NCBI GenBank assembly: GCA_016291915.1 | Contig: JAEEZP010000101.1 | Coordinates: forward strand, 1 to 9,164 | Direction of reading: 5' to 3' | Origin: Prevotella sp. | Lineage (GTDB): Bacteria > Bacteroidota > Bacteroidia > Bacteroidales > Bacteroidaceae | Length of the DNA stretch: 9,164 nt | Part shown: piece after piece, positions 5,982-9,164 of the stretch | Position numbering within the stretch: position 1 is the stretch's first letter | Layout: every line of letters starts with the position of its first letter | Notes under the pieces: generated by a model | What the model saw: the letters and a program-made list of their open reading frames with translations, nothing else | Databases searched by the model: none | Told to the model about the DNA's origin: nothing | Made by a program: the position numbers and the translations under genes

Positions 5982-6056
5982 ATTCTCAATTTTTTAAATT
6001 AATACTCACTCGTTTGATGTTATTTTATTAAATTGGTTTAAGCTAAAACAATAATT

Positions 6057-7013
6057 TTACTCACTGTTCACATTTACATCCCTGATCATTATCTCACCTC
6101 TAATAGGCAAAAGCCCTGATTTAAAGACGATAAGCTGTCCTTTAGGCTGTTCGATGAAATGTGCAAATCCCCATGGTAATCCGCGACGCGGATCATTCAA
6201 CAGGGCATATATTCTTCTCACAAACGGGTATTTCCCGTCTAATAGCCATGCCTGATAAGGTTTCCAACTGTTCATTTCTGTTGCAACATCCAGTTTGCTT
6301 ACCGACATGACGGTGATATTCTTTTTCCATGTAGTGTTGGTAGTGTCGCGCTTGTCATTGAGCCAGTTACTACCGATAATACCGATTGCATTCGGGGTTT
6401 TCTCGACATAGTCAACTACATCCTTGCTGGATTCCGCAGCGAAGATATTCGGACTGTTGATAGGTTTACCGCCTAAGATAGAGTCAACACAATAGTGGAC
6501 GGTACTGGAGCTGGGATTGTCAAAGCATACCCATATCTCACCTCTCTTCGAACCTGGAACGATATCACTCCATTTCGTTGCCTCACCGCTGAGAATGCGT
6601 CTTACATCCTTCACGCTGATACAGGAGTCGGTATTCTGTCTATGACAGATCAGTGAGAGACCATCTTCCGCTATTGGGATGGCTACCGGCTGATAACCTT
6701 TTGCACGGAGGTTGTCGAACTCCTCCTTCGTAAAATTCCTTGAGGTGATGGCCAGACACAGACTGTCACTGAGTAACAGATTGACGGCCTCCAACTCATT
6801 GGTATAGATGGGAGTAACCTTAGCCTTGGGGTACATGGCTTCGAAGACTACTCTCTCTTCCTCGATGATAGGACTAAAACTTTCGTCAGAAGCGAATGAT
6901 ATCGCTCCTGACGAATAAGTATCTGTTCTACTACTTTTCGGTTTGCTCTCGCAAGAGAACAAACCGAAAGTAAGTATGCATCCTACTAAACTGTAGAATA
7001 AGTTCTTATACAT
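6057..7013 (-). CDS. PstS-like periplasmic substrate-binding lipoprotein
   Basis: The 318-residue protein has a lipoprotein signal (MYKNLFYSLVGCILTFGLFSC, acylated C21) and the fold signature of PstS-type phosphate-binding proteins: SGAISFASDESFSPIIEEE (35-53), LAITSRNFTKEEF (87-99), RRILSGEATKWSDIVPGS (138-155) and a final domain with PRRGLPWGFAHFI (275-287). The anion-binding SGT loop of classical PstS appears as NPSSSTVHY (167-175), so ligand preference may differ. No pstC, pstA, pstB or phoU is nearby; the gene starts 10 bp after tonB ends. It is therefore probably not part of an ABC importer. A role linked to the TonB system, perhaps sensing or ligand capture, is inferred. The family assignment is good; phosphate as ligand is unproven. 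Confidence 0.85.
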   Translation of the reverse strand: MYKNLFYSLVGCILTFGLFSCESKPKSSRTDTYSSGAISFASDESFSPIIEEERVVFEAMYPKAKVTPIYTNELEAVNLLLSDSLCLAITSRNFTKEEFDNLRAKGYQPVAIPIAEDGLSLICHRQNTDSCISVKDVRRILSGEATKWSDIVPGSKRGEIWVCFDNPSSSTVHYCVDSILGGKPINSPNIFAAESSKDVVDYVEKTPNAIGIIGSNWLNDKRDTTNTTWKKNITVMSVSKLDVATEMNSWKPYQAWLLDGKYPFVRRIYALLNDPRRGLPWGFAHFIEQPKGQLIVFKSGLLPIRGEIMIRDVNVNSE

Positions 7014-7023
7014 TTGCTGTCTA

Positions 7024-7854
7024 TTACTGAAGTTTGAAAGTTACAGGCACAGTATACTTCACACGTACTGCAGAACCATTCTGCTTACCTGGATTCCACT
7101 TCGGCATTGCCTTAACAACGCGAGCGGCCTCCTTGTCAAGCGATGGGTCAACAGACTTAGCAACATGTACATCAGTTACAGAACCGTCTTTCTCAACGAC
7201 GAACTGTACGATAACACGGCCTTGTACACCATTCTCAGCAGCGATTACCGGATACTTGATGTTTTGGCTCAGCCATGACATCAACGCACCCATACCACCA
7301 GGGAATGAAGGCATCTGCTCAACAACGTCGAAGACTTTGTTCTCTTCCTCGTGCTTGGGAGGTTCCGGCTGGGCAATCTCTTCCTTTGCCTTCAGCACTT
7401 CACCACCAACCTCGTCATTACCTTCAACGTTGAATGCACCGATTGATGTATTTGTGTTTTCTACTTTCTGCAGGTCAATCTCATCTTCGTCTTTCACCTC
7501 GTTATCTTTCTTGATCACAGGGGCGGTAAACTTGATAGAGCTCTTTACCTTTTCAATAACTTTCTCTGGTTCCACCTTGATAACCTCTTTCTTCTCCACC
7601 TTAGCCTCTTTCTTCTTCTGCTCAAGTGCAGAGAGCTCGATAGCCTGGGTGTTCTCGACTGTACGGTTGGCTTCCACCATCTTCTGAAGAGTAAGTCCGA
7701 GATAAAGTAATAATGCAGCTAATGCAACAATAATTATTGACCAAACGTTGCGTTTAGTAGTACCCTTGCGGAGTTTATACGCACCGTATGCCTGGTTCCT
7801 ACCTTCGAATACGAGGTCGGTCCATTCATTGGATACCAAATCTAATTTTGCCAT
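7024..7854 (-). CDS. tonB: TonB-family energy transducer
   Basis: TonB spans the periplasm and passes energy from ExbB/ExbD to TonB-dependent outer-membrane transporters. This 276-residue protein has a cytoplasmic N-terminus with the Bacteroidetes signature WTDLVFEGRNQAYGAYKLR (11-29), then one membrane helix (about 37-56). A charged Lys/Glu-rich linker (about 78-130) replaces the Pro-rich stretch of E. coli TonB. The C-terminal TonB domain (about 185-276) shows SFPGGMGALMSWLSQNIKYP (183-202), GRVIVQFVVEKDGSVTDV (212-229) and the closing YTVPVTFKLQ. The start codon has a purine-rich AAGGAA about 10 nt upstream. It lies 38 bp after exbD and 10 bp before the PstS-like gene. Bacteroidales carry many TonB paralogs, so the symbol denotes the family, not the unique orthologue. 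Confidence 0.93.
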   Translation of the reverse strand: MAKLDLVSNEWTDLVFEGRNQAYGAYKLRKGTTKRNVWSIIIVALAALLLYLGLTLQKMVEANRTVENTQAIELSALEQKKKEAKVEKKEVIKVEPEKVIEKVKSSIKFTAPVIKKDNEVKDEDEIDLQKVENTNTSIGAFNVEGNDEVGGEVLKAKEEIAQPEPPKHEEENKVFDVVEQMPSFPGGMGALMSWLSQNIKYPVIAAENGVQGRVIVQFVVEKDGSVTDVHVAKSVDPSLDKEAARVVKAMPKWNPGKQNGSAVRVKYTVPVTFKLQ

Positions 7855-7892
7855 TTGCTATTCCTTTTCTTTAATTATTATATTACCGATAA

Positions 7893-8540
7893 TTACTTGA
7901 TACCTCTCTTCTCCAAGAGCTTGAGGTCATCTTCGTTGATCTTATCGATAACGTATGTACCAATACTGCATATAGTCATCTCGTCGAGCGCGTCAACCAT
8001 GTTCTTGTAAGAAGCCTCGTCAGTACACTTGATGATGATAGTCATCGTAGGTATCTTACCGGATTCCAGTTCACCTTTCTTAATCTTTGCCAACTCCTGA
8101 TCGTAGATACTATCTGGATATTGAGTAGGATTATTCAGTTTCTTCTGGTCCAGCCTGATCTTGGCTGCCATGATATCAGCTACAGGGGTAAAACCGTCTT
8201 CTGTAACGTGCTTGATAAGGACGTCACGAATACCGTTCTTTCCCCATGTGGTCTCTTTCAAACAAGTAGGATCTTCGTAGTTGGGAATACCTTCTACGTA
8301 GAAGATCTTGTCATTGCCACACACATACATGGTAATTGTCTGTGAGGCCTTTGCTGCATTACGATCCTGATCAGAAATGTTCTTATCGTTACTCGGCATG
8401 GTGAGGTTCATCGTCTGGGGTTTAGCCAGAGATGTACACAGCATGAAGAACGTAATAAGAAGCATCATCATGTCCACCATCGGCGTGAAGTCCACGCGGG
8501 TGTTCATCTTTTTCTGTCTGCTTTGCTTTTTCTTTGCCAT
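7893..8540 (-). CDS. exbD: ExbD/TolR biopolymer transport protein (second copy)
   Basis: ExbD sits with ExbB in the inner membrane and uses the proton gradient to drive TonB. The 215-residue protein has a strongly basic N-terminus (MAKKKQSRQKK), then VDFTPMVDMMMLLITFFML (16-34), which holds the single membrane helix and the conserved proton-path aspartate D23 (equivalent to Asp25 of E. coli ExbD). The rest is a periplasmic domain, ending in EMTICSIGTYVIDKINEDD and a short tail. It is longer than E. coli ExbD (141), with inserted stretches in the middle. The gene starts 3 bp after the upstream exbD stop, so translational coupling is likely, and tonB follows after 38 bp. Confidence 0.94.
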   Translation of the reverse strand: MAKKKQSRQKKMNTRVDFTPMVDMMMLLITFFMLCTSLAKPQTMNLTMPSNDKNISDQDRNAAKASQTITMYVCGNDKIFYVEGIPNYEDPTCLKETTWGKNGIRDVLIKHVTEDGFTPVADIMAAKIRLDQKKLNNPTQYPDSIYDQELAKIKKGELESGKIPTMTIIIKCTDEASYKNMVDALDEMTICSIGTYVIDKINEDDLKLLEKRGIK

Positions 8541-8543
8541 GTC

Positions 8544-9161
8544 TTACTCCTCCGAATTAGATTTCAATGCCGTAATCAGATAATAACGGTTCTCATTCAT
8601 ATCCTGTAACTCTGACATCATCTTCTTGATGGTCTTGTAAGGCGTACTTGCGTCTGCCTTGATGGCCAACTTCATGTCGATGCCATTGTTATCACGTGCA
8701 ACAGTGACCCAGTCCTGGAACTCACTCATCTTACCGTCGATACTGTCGGTAGGAATACCGCGAGTTGCCATGTACTCATTCATTTTCTCCGAGTCTTGAC
8801 TCAACAGCTCACTCAGGTCTTGCATAGAAACGCCGAGGGTTGCGGCACCACGTCCGTTCTCCAACTGCTTTCCTGTCAAGCTTACACCATATTGAGCTGC
8901 CATACCTGTGAGGAGCTCCTCCTGCTTACCAGGAGTATCCATGCCGAGGAAGACTCTGCCTTCCTTGTCGCACAGGATGGTCAAGACATTCGTCTCTGGA
9001 ACTTTGATCTCCGATACGGAAGATGGTGTAACCACTTTCACTGCCTCGTTCTTCACGAATGTTGATGTCAACATGAAGAAGGTCAGCAAAAGCACCATCA
9101 CGTCGCTCATCGGGGTCATATCAATCCAGATGTCCGCTTTCTTAACTTTTACTTTACCCAT
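8544..9161 (-). CDS. exbD: ExbD/TolR biopolymer transport protein (first copy)
   Basis: This is a second, distinct ExbD paralog of 205 residues. Its start MGKVKVKKADIWIDMTPM is the usual N-terminus of this Bacteroidetes subgroup. The helix runs about 18-36 with the conserved aspartate D20 (MTPMSDVMVLLLTFFML), followed by TSTFVKNEAVKVVTPSS. The C-terminal part, YKTIKKMMSELQDMNENRYY, matches the family's periplasmic domain. The start codon lies 3 bases from the right edge; the frame remains open for the one codon beyond it, but the N-terminus looks complete. The expected partner ExbB and the operon promoter would be further right, outside the window. Two different ExbD subunits side by side suggest a mixed ExbD dimer, which is inference. 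Confidence 0.95.
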   Translation of the reverse strand: MGKVKVKKADIWIDMTPMSDVMVLLLTFFMLTSTFVKNEAVKVVTPSSVSEIKVPETNVLTILCDKEGRVFLGMDTPGKQEELLTGMAAQYGVSLTGKQLENGRGAATLGVSMQDLSELLSQDSEKMNEYMATRGIPTDSIDGKMSEFQDWVTVARDNNGIDMKLAIKADASTPYKTIKKMMSELQDMNENRYYLITALKSNSEE

Positions 9162-9164
9162 GGT

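Noticed and set aside
7034..7687. A 217-codon open frame on the + strand opposite tonB
   Set aside because: Its translation is Ser/Thr/Phe-rich low-complexity sequence, as expected for the antisense of a Lys/Glu-rich linker, while the minus frame has a clear TonB domain.
1..9164. Mobile elements, CRISPR array, tRNA, defence or toxin genes
   Set aside because: I saw no transposase, integrase, regularly spaced repeats, tRNA-like cloverleaf or defence domain on either strand.

Overview
The window looks like chromosomal DNA of a Bacteroidales bacterium, most likely a Prevotella-type member of Prevotellaceae. Four things point there: promoters of the Bacteroidetes form (TTG, about 20 bp, TAnnTTTG) instead of -35/-10 boxes; a PorT-type outer-membrane protein; a TonB whose N-terminus carries the Bacteroidetes 'FEGRNQAYGAYKLR' signature; and tandem long ExbD proteins next to a PstS-like lipoprotein and a TPR protein, an arrangement typical of this phylum. 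Genus placement is inference. I see no mobile element, CRISPR array, tRNA or rRNA. The content is core genome rather than accessory.

Left part (1-3350, mostly + strand). A gene open at the left edge encodes a protein ending in a DsbD-alpha-like thiol:disulfide domain. It shares a bidirectional terminator (1054-1083) with rplS (ribosomal protein L19), which runs the other way. rplS has its own Bacteroidetes promoter and a leader of about 85 nt that can fold. Back to back with it, a second promoter drives a two-gene unit in which a UshA-like 5'-nucleotidase is split. The C-terminal domain comes first, as a lipoprotein; the N-terminal metallophosphoesterase follows 5 bp later, as a secreted protein.

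Middle part (3361-4570). porT (minus strand) converges on the nucleotidase pair with only 12 bp between stops. A 191-bp AT-rich gap separates porT from a 56-residue 2[4Fe-4S] ferredoxin. It holds the ferredoxin promoter and a set of TATACCTA repeats that look like regulator sites. The ferredoxin ends at a strong terminator, next to a second hairpin that serves the opposing operon.

Right part (4569-9164, all minus strand). Transcription enters from beyond the right edge through exbD, exbD, tonB, a PstS-like lipoprotein gene and a TPR protein gene. ExbD and TonB are parts of the proton-driven machine that energises TonB-dependent outer-membrane transporters. ExbB is not in the window and would be expected just past the right edge. 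The tight spacing (3, 38 and 10 bp, then 75 bp) suggests one operon, so the substrate-binding and TPR proteins are probably accessory to outer-membrane energisation rather than parts of an ABC phosphate importer. No gene-free stretch exceeds 300 bases.
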